A stretch of DNA of 64,000 nucleotides from Nematostella vectensis (taxonomy: Eukaryota > Cnidaria > Anthozoa > Actiniaria > Edwardsiidae): assembly GCF_932526225.1 (NCBI RefSeq), contig NC_064039.1, positions 6,129,459 through 6,193,458 on the forward strand, given 5' to 3'. Made by a program: the position numbers and the translations under genes. Numbering within the stretch: the first letter of the stretch is position 1; each line of letters begins with the position of its first letter. Below the pieces are notes generated by a model. The model made no database searches, was not told the DNA's origin, and was given only the letters and a program-made list of their open reading frames with translations. Positions 34,361 through 44,605 of the stretch are shown piece after piece.

Positions 34361-34735
34361 GAGACAAAATAATGCAAACTAAAGTTCTGAAAACACATCA
34401 ACCAATCAATGCAGGTCATTACCATTCAAAAGCAGTCATATGGCAACAAAGCTGCCATTTTGTCACCCTAGCAACATACAAAGTTTTAGAAAGCATCCAA
34501 TTCTATCACCTGACTTTGGGAGATAGTGCAACATTGTAATTGAATTTTGTAAAAGAAGTGTAAAATGTTGCTTCTGTATGGTTATTTTTAGGTTTTATGC
34601 CATATTTTTTATGTTATTTTATTTGTACCATATGAGTGAGCTACAAATACAACCTCTTCTTTTAACAGAGCTGAACAGCCTCAAAATTGATTATTGATTG
34701 ATCTTTCTATAATTCAAAAATAATAATAAAAAATC

Positions 34736-35347
34736 CTAGATGAATTTAACTTCCAGTGACCATTTAGGGTTGTAATAAGTTCTCCAGGAGCTCTCTGTTT
34801 TTCTGAAACGAATCATTGTTGAAAGCCCAGCTATTACGTAGGAAAACCCAACTGCCAAGAAGGGAATGTGGATGAGGAACATCTCATCAAAGTGCAAATA
34901 GCCATCGCTTATTGTCATCGTCAGAAAGGCTAAAAGAGAAGCAATCATAAGGAAGGTGGCACCAATCATGAAAATTCTGTTTCCTCGTTTCCGCCAAAAT
35001 GCCCCAAATTCCACATTGCTATAAGCTTCGTAGCCGTCGACAAAAAGATAAAGTTTTCCACAGGGCTGCAAAAGAAAGGGTCCACGAAGAACTAGCAGGA
35101 AACTTTGACCATTTTCCTCCCAGTTAAACATCCCATCGCTGTAGCAGAATGGGGTGCATGGATGCCATTTGAGGTTACAATCTCTTTCTTGACCATTAAC
35201 AAATAGCAAACATTCGTCCCAAAACCGACCCAAAGTCCTCACAACTTTGATATCATACTCGATGTCCTGGTCCAGCACAATATGCCAAGAATCCGTGGAA
35301 GTTGGGCAGTAGAACAGTACATGATGGTGACAGCCTTCGTTATTCAT
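34736..35347 (-). CDS. Two-pass membrane protein, tandem copy A (frameshifted tail)
   Basis: 203 residues without introns. The plan matches the plus-strand relative at 31801: LLFVNGQERD (about 47-56), KWHPCTPFCYSDGMF, LYLFVDGYEA (about 99-108), FGAFWRKRG and two membrane spans (about 124-146 and 158-179). Relative to B and C, copy A has a two-base CT insertion (about 34791-34796, CTCTCTG against CTCTG). This replaces their short ending FLENLLQP with SSWRTYYNPKWSLEVKFI. Which tail is ancestral is not clear. An AATAAA on this strand lies at about 34619-34624. The shared N-terminal HHH segment and lack of a signal peptide make topology hard to predict. Confidence 0.8.
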   Translation of the reverse strand: MNNEGCHHHVLFYCPTSTDSWHIVLDQDIEYDIKVVRTLGRFWDECLLFVNGQERDCNLKWHPCTPFCYSDGMFNWEENGQSFLLVLRGPFLLQPCGKLYLFVDGYEAYSNVEFGAFWRKRGNRIFMIGATFLMIASLLAFLTMTISDGYLHFDEMFLIHIPFLAVGFSYVIAGLSTMIRFRKTESSWRTYYNPKWSLEVKFI

Positions 35348-35811
35348 AAAAGTAAACTACTTCAAACTATGCGAGATGATGAATGACTACTCTCTATGAG
35401 ACAAAAAATGCAAACTAAAGTTCTGAAAAAACATCAACCAATCAATGCAGGTCGTTACCATTCAAAAGCAGTCATATGGCAACAAAGCTGCCATTTTGTC
35501 ACCCTAGCAACATACAAAGTTTTAGAAAGCATCCAATTCTATCACCTGACTTTGGGAAATGGCACAACATTCTAATTGAAATTTGTAAATAAAGTGTAAA
35601 ATGTTGCTTCTGAATGGTTATTTTTAGGTTTTATGCCATATTTTTTATGTTATTTTATTTGTACCATATGAGTGAGCTACAAATATAACGTCTTCTTTTA
35701 ACAGAGCTCAAAATAAGCCACTTAAGCCTCAAAATTGATTATTGATTGATCTTTCTATAATTCAAAAAAAATAATAAAAAATCCTAGATGAATTTAACTT
35801 CCAGTGACCAT

Positions 35812-36393
35812 TTAGGGTTGTAATAAGTTCTCCAGGAACTCTGTTTTTCTGAAACGAACCATTGTTGAAAGCCCAGCTATTACGTAGGAAAACCCAACTG
35901 CCAAGAAGGGAATGTGGATGAGGAACATCTCATCAAAGTGCAAATAGCCATCGCTTATTGTCATCGTCAGAAAGGCTAAAAGAGAAGCAATCATAAGGAA
36001 GGTGGCACCAATCATGAAAATTCTGTTTCCTCGTTTCCGCCAAAATGCCCCAAATTCCACATTGCTATAAGCTTCGTAGCCGTCGACAAAAAGATAAAGT
36101 TTTCCACAGGGCTGCAAAAGAAAGGGTCCACGAAGAACTAGCAGGAAACTTTGACCATTTTCCTCCCAGCTAAACATCCCATCGCTGTAGCAGAATGGGG
36201 TGCATGGATGCCATTTGAGGTTACAATCTCTTTCTTGACCATTAACAAATAGCAAACATTCGTCCCAAAACCGACCCAAAGTCCTCACAACTTTGATATC
36301 ATACTCGGTGTCCTGGTCCAGCACAATATGCCAAGAATCCGTGGAAGTTGGGCAGTAGAACAGTACATGATGGTGACAGCCTTCGTTATTCAT
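35812..36393 (-). CDS. Two-pass membrane protein, tandem copy B
   Basis: 193 residues, almost identical to copy A through the second membrane span; differences include Thr for Ile in DQDTEYD and Ser for Asn in MFSWEENG. The frame ends FLENLLQP. The intergenic spacer to copy C is the same as that to copy A, so regulatory sequences were duplicated too. Function unknown; see the relative at 31801 for domain features. Confidence 0.8.
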   Translation of the reverse strand: MNNEGCHHHVLFYCPTSTDSWHIVLDQDTEYDIKVVRTLGRFWDECLLFVNGQERDCNLKWHPCTPFCYSDGMFSWEENGQSFLLVLRGPFLLQPCGKLYLFVDGYEAYSNVEFGAFWRKRGNRIFMIGATFLMIASLLAFLTMTISDGYLHFDEMFLIHIPFLAVGFSYVIAGLSTMVRFRKTEFLENLLQP

Positions 36394-36857
36394 AAAAGTA
36401 AACTACTTCAAACTATGCGAGATGATGAATGACTACTCTCTATGAGACAAAAAATGCAAACTAAAGTTCTGAAAAAACATCAACCAATCAATGCAGGTCG
36501 TTACCATTCAAAAGCAGTCATATGGCAACAAAGCTGCCATTTTGTCACCCTAGCAACATACAAAGTTTTAGAAAGCATCCAATTCTATCACCTGACTTTG
36601 GGAAATGGCACAACATTCTAATTGAAATTTGTAAATAAAGTGTAAAATGTTGCTTCTGAATGGTTATTTTTAGGTTTTATGCCATATTTTTTATGTTATT
36701 TTATTTGTACCATATGAGTGAGCTACAAATATAACGTCTTCTTTTAACAGAGCTCAAAATAAGCCACTTAAGCCTCAAAATTGATTATTGATTGATCTTT
36801 CTATAATTCAAAAAAAATAATAAAAAATCCTAGATGAATTTAACTTCCAGTGACCAT

Positions 36858-37442
36858 TTAGGGTTGTAATAAGTTCTCCAGGAACTCTGTTTTTCTGAAA
36901 CGAATCATTGTTGAAAGCCCAGCTATTACGTAGGAAAACCCAACTGCCAAGAAGGGAATGTGGATGAGGAACATCTCATCAAAGTGCAAATAGCCATCGC
37001 TTATTGTCATCGTCAGAAAGGCTAAAAGAGAAGCAATCATAAGGAAGGCGGCACCAATCATGAAAATTCTTTTTCCTCGTTTCCTCCAAAATGCACCAAA
37101 TTCCATATTGCTATAAGCTTCGTAGCCGTCGACAAAAAGATAAAGTTTTCCACAGGGCTGCAAAAGAAGGGGTCCACGAAGAACTAGCAGGAAACTTTGA
37201 CCATTTTCCTCCCAGCTAAACATCCCATCGCTGTAGCAGAATGGGGTGCATGGATGCCATTTGAGGTTACAATCTCTTTCTTGACCATTAACAAATAGCA
37301 AACATTCGTCCCAAAATCGACCCAAAGTCCTCACAACTTTGATATCGTACTCGATGTCCTGGTCCAGCACAATATGCCAAGAATCCGTGGAAGTTGGGCA
37401 GTAGAACGGTACATGATGGTGGTGATGTCCTTCGTTATACAT
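36858..37442 (-). CDS. Two-pass membrane protein, tandem copy C (His-rich N-terminus)
   Basis: 194 residues. It differs from A and B mainly at the start (MYNEGHHHHHVPFYC instead of MNNEGCHHHVLFYC) and at single positions (for example NMEFGAFWRKRGKR and GAAFLM). It ends FLENLLQP like B. The upstream flank beyond about 37489 diverges from A and B, so C is the promoter-proximal end of the array and may keep the original 5' region. Confidence 0.8.
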   Translation of the reverse strand: MYNEGHHHHHVPFYCPTSTDSWHIVLDQDIEYDIKVVRTLGRFWDECLLFVNGQERDCNLKWHPCTPFCYSDGMFSWEENGQSFLLVLRGPLLLQPCGKLYLFVDGYEAYSNMEFGAFWRKRGKRIFMIGAAFLMIASLLAFLTMTISDGYLHFDEMFLIHIPFLAVGFSYVIAGLSTMIRFRKTEFLENLLQP

Positions 37443-37898
37443 AAAAGTACTCTACTTCAAACTATGCGAGACGATGAACGACTACTCTCGTTAGACACTC
37501 GGTTTGCTGGATCTGTTTGGCACTTGTCAGCCATGATGCAATATCATTATTATATTTGGGCAATATTCAGGAGCTTATAAAGAAACACAATACCAGCTCC
37601 TCTGGAAACTACACAAGGGAAACATTCAAGTAAACATTCAAGTGGTAACATTCTAAAGATGAAATGTAACCTAGCCTTCACAAGGTTGCCAGAAAATCCA
37701 CAGGTAACCCAAGTAGTAACGCTCGCGCAGGAACTGTTTTGGCCGGAATAGAGTAAGAATTCGATATTCGGTCTTTTTCTGATCACAAACTCTAAAGAAA
37801 AGCTTGCTTCACAGGCTTTTGTTGTTATTTTTATTTCGCCGTGATCTGGTGATTAACAGAATAGGGTTTTCAATTTAAAACTGTTTCCTTTGGTGGTT

Positions 37899-38319
37899 CA
37901 GGCCGGTACCCAGGGGGTACGAACGCACCCCCCCCCCCCCCCCCCTACAACGGCCAAATGTCCACTTTCGGTTCTTAATAGACGTGCTATTTGTAGACAA
38001 AACTATAAAGCATAAGCTAGATCACTCTGGTATGTAGTCAAATCCGAAAAAAAACGTCCCGTGGAGATACTGCCAAGTATCAGGCGCCAAACGTTTCAAA
38101 ATTCAATTTCGCACTATAGTATCAATTTGCAAATCAAGTTATGCCAAACCATCCGTGCAACTATTAAATAATCATTGCAAGTATACAAATTCACAAGAGT
38201 ATGCAAAAAATTTTGCTAGTAAGTAAAGATTCCATGAGTTTACATCCCCCCCCCGGAAAAATAAGGTCCACTTTTTCGGATTTCGTACCCCCCCAAGAAA
38301 AATCCTGGGCTCGGGCCTG
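37899..38319. mobile_element. G-run MITE family A, 421-bp near-complete copy
   Basis: The left end is CAGGCCGGTACCCAGGG and the right end AATCCTGGGCTCGGGCCTG, an imperfect inverted pair. Internal parts include a run of about 20 C, ATTTGTAGACAAAACTATAA, TCTGGTATGTAGTCAAATC, GGTCCACTTTTTCGG and a second C run. It serves as the reference for recognising the shorter or rearranged copies elsewhere. Confidence 0.75.
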
Positions 38320-38599
38320 CTGGTTCCTTCTTTATTTTTTTTTTTAAACAGGAGAAATCGCGACAGCAAGCATAGAAAGTCGCCTGCACCAGAGTCGTAA
38401 AGATGGGGAGGAAGACCCATCTTCTGGTTTGGCTTCCAAACAGATTCTATCCCGCTTCTGGAAAACAAAATCCTGTTTAGCAAAAAGCGGCATTTATAGT
38501 AGAAATCCAATCCGGCGCGAAGCGGCGCGTGAGCGTAGCCCCATACCTATGAAAAAGTGGTACACAAAACAGGGGCTCATATGAGCCCCTGGCAAAACA

Positions 38600-39960
38600 A
38601 ATATTGTAACAAATATCGGTAAGCCATCGACTCGAGTTTTAGTGACGCGATGTCCGTCCGTCCCCAAAAAGCATCCTATGACAACTAAACTTGGCAGTGT
38701 AATGTATGTGTCAAGGGAGGTTCAAAACTGTGGTCACGTGATTTGTGACGTCATCGATGACGTCATTAGAAGAAAAAAAGAAAACATCATATGGCAACCA
38801 AACTCGGCAGGTGTCATGTAGGTTTCGCAAGGGGGATGCAACAATATGGTCATTGACGATGTCACTTAAAGCAAAAAACGTGATTAAAAGCAAAAACATT
38901 CATATCTTTTGAAAGAAACATTGTTTCACAACAAAACTTGGCAGGTGTATGCCTAGTCCAGACCTGGGACTCTCTTTGCGCCCGACATTCTGGCTCGCGT
39001 GAAAGAGGGTCCAGTATTTATTGCATACGCATGCGCGAACATGTACCAATCAGCGATCTTCACGGCAAAAGTTGAAATACGAGCGCGTGCAATAACGGAC
39101 GTGCCTAAGGAGGGTCGATTCCCGCTGGACCTTGTCGAGTGCAGAGCTCCGGAAATCGATCATCGCTAAGTTGAAAAGAATGTTTTGTACATGTGAAGGA
39201 ATACCAGCGAACTGCTGGGATTTGTTTTCTATAAAAACGCGATAAAATGTGATTGAAAATTAAATTCCAAAAAAGCGCGCGCTCGTTTGAATTGACGCTA
39301 TAAAGCGCGCGCGTGAAAATAACGAAAACGGAAAAGCTCTTTGTGTGATATATTTTCCAGACTCAAATTATCATCTATCCTATTCTCAGAAAACATTGAC
39401 AATCGAGTATTCACCCACGACCAAAATCAGCGTATTATTTCTGAAATAAACCCTCGCTCGTCCCTTTCGCAGCCATCTTGAACTAAGCAACCAGGCAACA
39501 CCGCATATAATATGCGGTGTATTTTCGCGCATGCGCATGCAATAAATACTGGACCCTCTTTCACGCGAGCCAGAATGTCGGGCGCAAAGAGAGTCCCAGG
39601 TCTGGACTAGTGTATGCCATGTTTGTGTCAAGGGGGGTGGAAAAATGTGGTCACGTGATTTGTGACCATCGATGACATCACTAAAAGCAAAACTATTCCG
39701 ATTTCATTAAGAACATAAATATCCATATCTCATGAACGAAACATTATATGACAACCAATTTTGGTATGTGTCATGAAGGTGTCAAGGGGGGTGCACCAAT
39801 ATAGTCACGTGATTGCGACGTAGTCAATGACGTCACTAGAAGCAAAAATATACTGACTAATCCAAATGAAAAACAATATTTATATTTCATTAAAGAAACC
39901 TCGTATGACAACCAAACTCGGTAGGTAAGTCATGTATGTTGTTTCAAATGGGGTGCAATG
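38600..39960. repeat. Degenerate about 130-140 bp tandem repeat (GTCACGTGAT family)
   Basis: Repeated modules read ATGACAACCAAACT, then a GTCATGTA-like step, GTCAAGGGGGGTG, GTCACGTGATT and TGACGTCA followed by AAAGCAAAA. Modules occur near 38680, 38790, 39620, 39750 and 39900, with divergence. The block is interrupted by the TIR element at 38954-39609. A perfect palindrome, AGGGGCTCATATGAGCCCCT, lies at about 38570-38589. Confidence 0.65.
38954..39609. mobile_element. 656-bp Mutator-like MITE with 9-bp target duplication
   Basis: The inverted ends begin TAGTCCAGACCTGGGACTCT and match for about 85 bp. The element is flanked by GTGTATGCC on both sides (38945-38953 and 39610-39618), a 9-bp direct duplication as made by Mutator-type transposases. 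It interrupts a repeat module, which confirms the insertion boundaries. No transposase frame is present. Confidence 0.8.
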
Positions 39961-41182
39961 AGATGGTGAATATGACGTCACTAAAAGTAAAACTACCCTG
40001 ACGACGAAACATCGTATGATTGTTATGTGTCATGTAGATGTCAAGGGTGGGGGGAAGGGGGTATAACAAGTTGGTCGCGTTATCTGTGAAATCGTTGACG
40101 TAGTCAAAAACAGAAATATAACAATATTAACAGAAATATAATAATATATATTAAATTATTAATCGAAAATAAGCAAAGATTTGGCCGTTTGGAGCTCCAC
40201 TTTTCGGCAATGTCTAAATCTATATATTATTTCAAAAGTTGCTGACACGCTGTACGAAACTACCCGGTCCCCAAATTGCAGCGCGCATTTTCCTAGGGCT
40301 AATCCAAATGAAAAACAATATTTATATTTCATTAAAGAAACCTCGTATGACAACCAAACTCGGTAGGTAAGTCATGTATGTTGTTTCAAATGGGGTGCAA
40401 TGAGATGGTGAATATGACGTCACTAAAAGTAAAACTACCCTGACGCCGAAACATCGTATGATTGTTATGTGTCATGTAGATGTCAAGGGTGGGGGGAAGG
40501 GGGTATAACAAGTTGGTCGCGTTATCCGTGAAATCGTTGACGTCGTCAAAAACAGAAATATAACAATATTAACAGAAATATAATAATATATATTAAATTA
40601 TTAATCGAAAATAAGCAAAGATTTGGCCGTTTGGAGCTCCACTTTTCGGCAATGTCTAAATCTATATATTATTTCAAAAGTTGCTGACACGCTGTACGAA
40701 ACTACCCGGTCCCCAAATTGCAGCGCGCATTTTCCTAGGGCTAATCCAAATGAAAAACAATATTTATATTTCATTAAAGAAACCTCGTATGACAACCAAA
40801 CTCGGTAGGTAAGTCATGTATGTTGTTTCAAATGGAGTGCAATGAGATGGTGAATATGACGTCACTAAAAGTAAAACTACCCTGACGACGAAACATCGTA
40901 TGATTGTTATGTGTCATGTAGATGTCAAGGGTGGGGGGAAGGGGGTATAACAAGTTGGTCGCGTTATCTGTGAAATCGTTGACGTCGTCAAAAACAGAAA
41001 TATAACAATATTAACAGAAATATAATAATATATATTAAATTATTAATCGAAAATAAGCAAAGATTTGGCCGTTTGGAGCTCCACTTTTCGGCAATGTCTA
41101 AATCTATATATTATTTCAAAAGTTGCTGACACGCTCTACGAAACTACCCGGTCCCCAAATTGCAGCGCGCATTTTCCTAGGG
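39857..41182. repeat. Three tandem 442-bp repeats
   Basis: Copies start at 39857, 40299 and 40741, each with CTAATCCAAATG and then TTTGGAGCTCCACTTTTCGG. The copies differ by only a few bases. Short minus-strand open frames recur in each copy but look incidental. The unit contains the GTCAAGGGTG/TGACGTCA words of the preceding degenerate array, so it is probably a higher-order amplification of it. Confidence 0.9.
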
Positions 41183-41251
41183 CTTACTTTGTCCTCTGAA
41201 GTCGTTCTAAAGCGCGAAAGAGGTTTAACCTACTGTATAGAAGACTAAGGC

Positions 41252-41615
41252 TTGATATGCCTGCAAAAGTTTTTCAAATTTTTGGGACAAAAATTACGCT
41301 ATGGAGAACATATTTTTGTATCGTAACATGGAGAATATCGTTGTATCTCCCGTGGAGATGCTGCAAAGGCAAAAAAGAATCTATTCCCTATTTGTTTTTT
41401 CGGGGGTGGTCAGATTTGTATCAGAAAACTTTAGAAATTTTTTTATCGCATTTCGCCCCCAACCCCCCCCCCCCCCCCCCAAGAAAAATCCAGGGTATGG
41501 GCCTGTATCAGGGGGTGGCATTGGGGACATGTGCCCCCAATATTTTCTAAAAATGAAAGGAAAAGTTCCTGGCAGTGCTTGATATGTCTGCAAAAGTTTT
41601 TCAAATTTTTGGGAT
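41252..41615. repeat. 38-bp direct repeats bracketing a poly-C MITE remnant
   Basis: GCTTGATATGCCTGCAAAAG and the bases after it (41252-41290) recur at 41577-41615. Between them are family A words (CCCCCCAAGAAAAATCCAGG, GTATGGGCCTG) and family C words (GGGGACATGTGCCCCCAATA). This looks like nested insertion with a duplicated host segment. Confidence 0.6.
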
Positions 41616-41642
41616 TGTTGCGCGAGAAAAGCCAGGACCAGG

Positions 41643-41701
41643 TAGCCTAAGTGTAGCCGCTGACTCGCGAGATCCGCGAGTCAGCGGCTACACGTAGGCT
41701 A
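41643..41701. repeat. 59-bp hairpin
   Basis: The 27-base arms (41643-41669 and 41675-41701) match at 26 positions around a 5-base loop, with a GC-rich core TAGCCGCTGACTCGCG. It may be a terminator-like hairpin or a very short fold-back element. Confidence 0.85.
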
Positions 41702-42147
41702 GGACCAGGGATCCGGCAGCGTGGCACATTTAGTTTAAATTTCCATCTTATTTTATTCATATACAAATATTTTCATTATCATTATATCTAGCAATACATA
41801 AATGCTTTATATCATCTGAAAATCTCTTGGAGTTTTATATTCGCCAAATAAACCCAAACCCCTTTCATTATTTAATTTCAGTAGCCGCTAAATATCTGGA
41901 ATCCACTGCACTTCTCGGTATCTGACGAGCCCATAAAAATAAACCTCATAAAATGTATGCTAAAAACTATATGTCACACCTCCAGGATTAAAAAAATCCA
42001 AACTAGCTTAGTTACACTAGATGGTGACCAGGAAGCAAAACTATGTGTCTATTGTTTCCAGTCTTATTTTAACTATTTAAGTAGTGATGAAACCAACTCA
42101 GTCACTGTTGGAAATGCATAACGAAAGTATGCAAGAACATATTGTTA

Positions 42148-42425
42148 CAGTGGAACCTGAATTTTACGATATGCCTCGGGGGGAAAAATGTATCGTAGAA
42201 TGAAGGTATCGTTGCAAAGGTAAAGGGAAAATACATTGATTAACTGTTCTGTCCGTGTGTGGTGTCTCGTGCCCCCCTCCCCCATATTTTTAGGCCTGCT
42301 ACAGCACTGATATACGGTGATATACTGTGACATATCGTAAAATCAAGGTAATTTCACTGTATTTCCGCCGGGAGAAAAGAATGCCATTGTAAAATCAAGG
42401 TTACCGTAAAATCCAGGTTCCACTG
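42148..42425. mobile_element. 278-bp TA-flanked MITE downstream of the RING gene
   Basis: The inverted ends are CAGTGGAACCTGAATTTTAC and TAAAATCCAGGTTCCACTG, flanked by TA on both sides, as for Tc1/mariner-type MITEs. Internal copies of ATCGTA and TAAAATCAAGG are further near-repeats. It lies within about 330-600 bp downstream of the RING gene's stop and could fall within its 3' UTR. Confidence 0.7.
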
Positions 42426-42750
42426 TATTACTTTAAACAAAGAAACTTAAAGATGTAAATTTGGTTGTTTTGGTGCTTACCTTCTGGCCCTCTTTGAGAT
42501 TCGATCCATAGTTTTCAAATATTATAAAATCGTGGTAGCCTGTTGTGCTTAAACCATCTCCATATTAAAAATATTCTCTAGAAGCATAAATTTCAGCAAT
42601 TTCTTGTCTCTTGGATATCAATGCCATTTTAAAAGAGACTGCTGAAATCCTGGCTATCATTGTGGATAGCTCAAATGCTGGACAAACAATTATTAACACT
42701 CCACATTGTTCTATGCATTGTACAAAGATAGGCAGGATGGTTAACAACAG

Positions 42751-44605
42751 TTACACATCAATAGGGACATCATAATTGTTAAGTAAGGGGGTTCTTTCAT
42801 TGTTTGCCCTAGACTGCAAGCCTCTCTGACAGATAGGACAAGAGTTGCGTACCTCCAACCATTTCATTATACACCTGAAAGAGAAAAAAATTGAAGGTTA
42901 CCCTGGGTGCAGAGTCTTAAATATCGCTTTCTTTAGTGACATTGGCCTCAGCATGAGGTGCTTGTGATGAGAATCTGGCATTCCCAAAGTGTCGGCCTCA
43001 CTTCCATGTTTCCTCATTATAAGCTCCTCGTGACTAGGCCACTGACACCAAATATGGCGGCATTCAAGGCTCTGGATCATGGGTAATTGAAAGTTGACTG
43101 CACTGTAAACTAAGCTATTAATATGGTGAAGAGGTCTGACATCGACAGTGCCAAGAATTTCATATATCCCCCCCCCCCCCCAAAAAAAAAACAATGACAG
43201 ATTCTTGGCTCTAAATTCTATACTCCCAAATTGTCAGCCACAGCTTCCCACCAACCCCTCCATCCCTGTCATGCAGATATCATCTGTGAGTACACCAACT
43301 AGGGCAGGTGCGTACCAAGGATTGGCTGAGGGGGGGGGGGGGAGCAGTCATATGTATCATATGAAAAAAGCATAATATTTGAAGATCCCTTTATTAGAAA
43401 TGACCACTTTGTGGAGTCCAAAGGGGGGTGCACGCGCACCCCCTGTGTACGCGCCTGTAGGGTGTGGTACCTACTTGTTATGGTAGGCGTGGCCACACTT
43501 GCACATATTCACTTCCTCTTTGTTTATGAAATCTTCCAGACAAATTGTGCACATCTATTCAGAAAAACAGAGTTTAAGCCTTTAGATGATATACTGTACA
43601 ATTTAAATACTTAATGGGGAAAATAGAGGAAGAGGTGGTAGAGAGGATCAATATCAGTACAAAAAAGGACTGAAAGGCAGGGGGGATACTGGACCACTAA
43701 AGGGGGATACCGGTCCACAAAATAAGTAAACAAACTGGCACATTTAATAGTGGCTATGGGGCTAAAAGCCTGATATATATATTTTTTTCATTTTCAGACA
43801 TTTTAACTCATTTTCACTCTTTTTGCATGTTTGCTGTTGTGTAGAGGTTAGAGCTTAACTTACACTATACTATACTATACTTACATCACTTTTTAACTTT
43901 GACTTGGCTAGCCATTTCTTCTTATAATTAACCTGAAATATAAACATGGAATATGTGATAAGTGTGAGGGTAAAGGAAGAAATTGCATTTTTTGTGACAT
44001 GAAAGCAAAATGCATAGAAGCTTGGCGTTTTCATGTTCTTCCAGCGGTAAACCTAGGTGGTTTGAACCTGGGAATCTCCTAAAAAAATTTGTCGTAACCT
44101 TCTTCAGTCCTTTTGGAAAACTTCTTCTCTGTGTCCCAACATTGCCTTGCTCTTGTGATAAAAGTTGCCTTCTGGCTCTACAACAACAATAAAAACAAAA
44201 GTCACTCAGCACCGTAAGACCCATAGCCAGGAGTTGCTGGAGGAGGAGAAGGGACATGTACATAGTCTGACCCAAAATCTGGATCTCCCCATAAAAGGGT
44301 TAGAACTATTTGTACTAAGAAAATGTTGAAAAATATGAAAAGGTGCAAAAAAAACAATGTAAAATCTAATATTTGAAGGAAATGAAGCAATTTTCTGTAC
44401 TATAAATAATAAATAGAGGATCTTATTAGAAGAACATGTAAAATGCATGCATATAATGTAATAGTGAAAATAACAATGACTTCAGTATAACGTGTGCTTA
44501 CCTGAGTAAGTGGCAGCAGAATGCGCAAGTGAGGGCAATCACAATGACAGCAATCAGAGCAATAGGGAGTGAAAAAACCAGTACATTTGTAGCTGGCGAG
44601 CCCAT
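42751..44605 (-). CDS. RNF24/RNF122-like membrane RING-H2 E3 ubiquitin ligase, five coding exons
   Basis: Coding exons in order: 44502-44605, 44099-44177, 43885-43932, 43475-43554 and 42751-42874, in phase, giving 144 residues (human RNF24 148). The 5' end of the first coding exon extends to 44621, and a UTR exon lies at 45338 to about 45420. An N-terminal membrane span (residues about 7-33, ending ALTCAFCCHLL) is followed by a basic linker and a RING-H2: C79-x2-C82, C97-x-H99-x2-H102-x2-C105, C116-x2-C119, in CTICLEDF and HNKCIMKWLEVRNSCPICQ. The spacing and the KWLEVR signature match RNF24/RNF122, which are endomembrane E3 ligases. The donor after LKK (GTTACG) is weak, but phase and length support it. 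The ATG at 44603-44605 is the first in frame with the family. Confidence 0.88.
43299..43461. mobile_element. G-run MITE family B, inside the last RING intron
   Basis: The left end is AGGTGCGTACCAAGGATTGG and the right end CCCTGTGTACGCGCCT, an imperfect inverted pair. A G run and the internal GTCATATGTATCATATGAAA follow the left end. A second copy lies at about 51930-52098. Its right end is only about 12 bp from the splice donor at 43473-43474. Confidence 0.65.

Larger units (their letters stand above)
34361..37489. repeat. Three tandem about 1,046-bp gene-containing duplications
   Basis: Copy A is about 34361-35397, B 35398-36443 and C 36444-37489. Each spans the coding frame plus about 400 bp of flanking sequence, and B and C are almost identical even in non-coding parts. 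A differs by more substitutions downstream of its gene. High identity outside the coding frame shows recent unequal duplication or ongoing gene conversion. Confidence 0.93.

Noticed and set aside
40159-40808. Repeated short open frames on both strands
   Set aside because: They recur because the 442-bp unit is tandemly repeated; both strands are open over the same bases and no protein feature is visible.
44202-44305. Minus-strand frame ending in Pro-rich PSPPPATPGYGSYGAE as a RING-gene exon
   Set aside because: Its phase does not fit the neighbouring exons, whereas the exon at 44099-44177 joins both sides in phase and fits family length.
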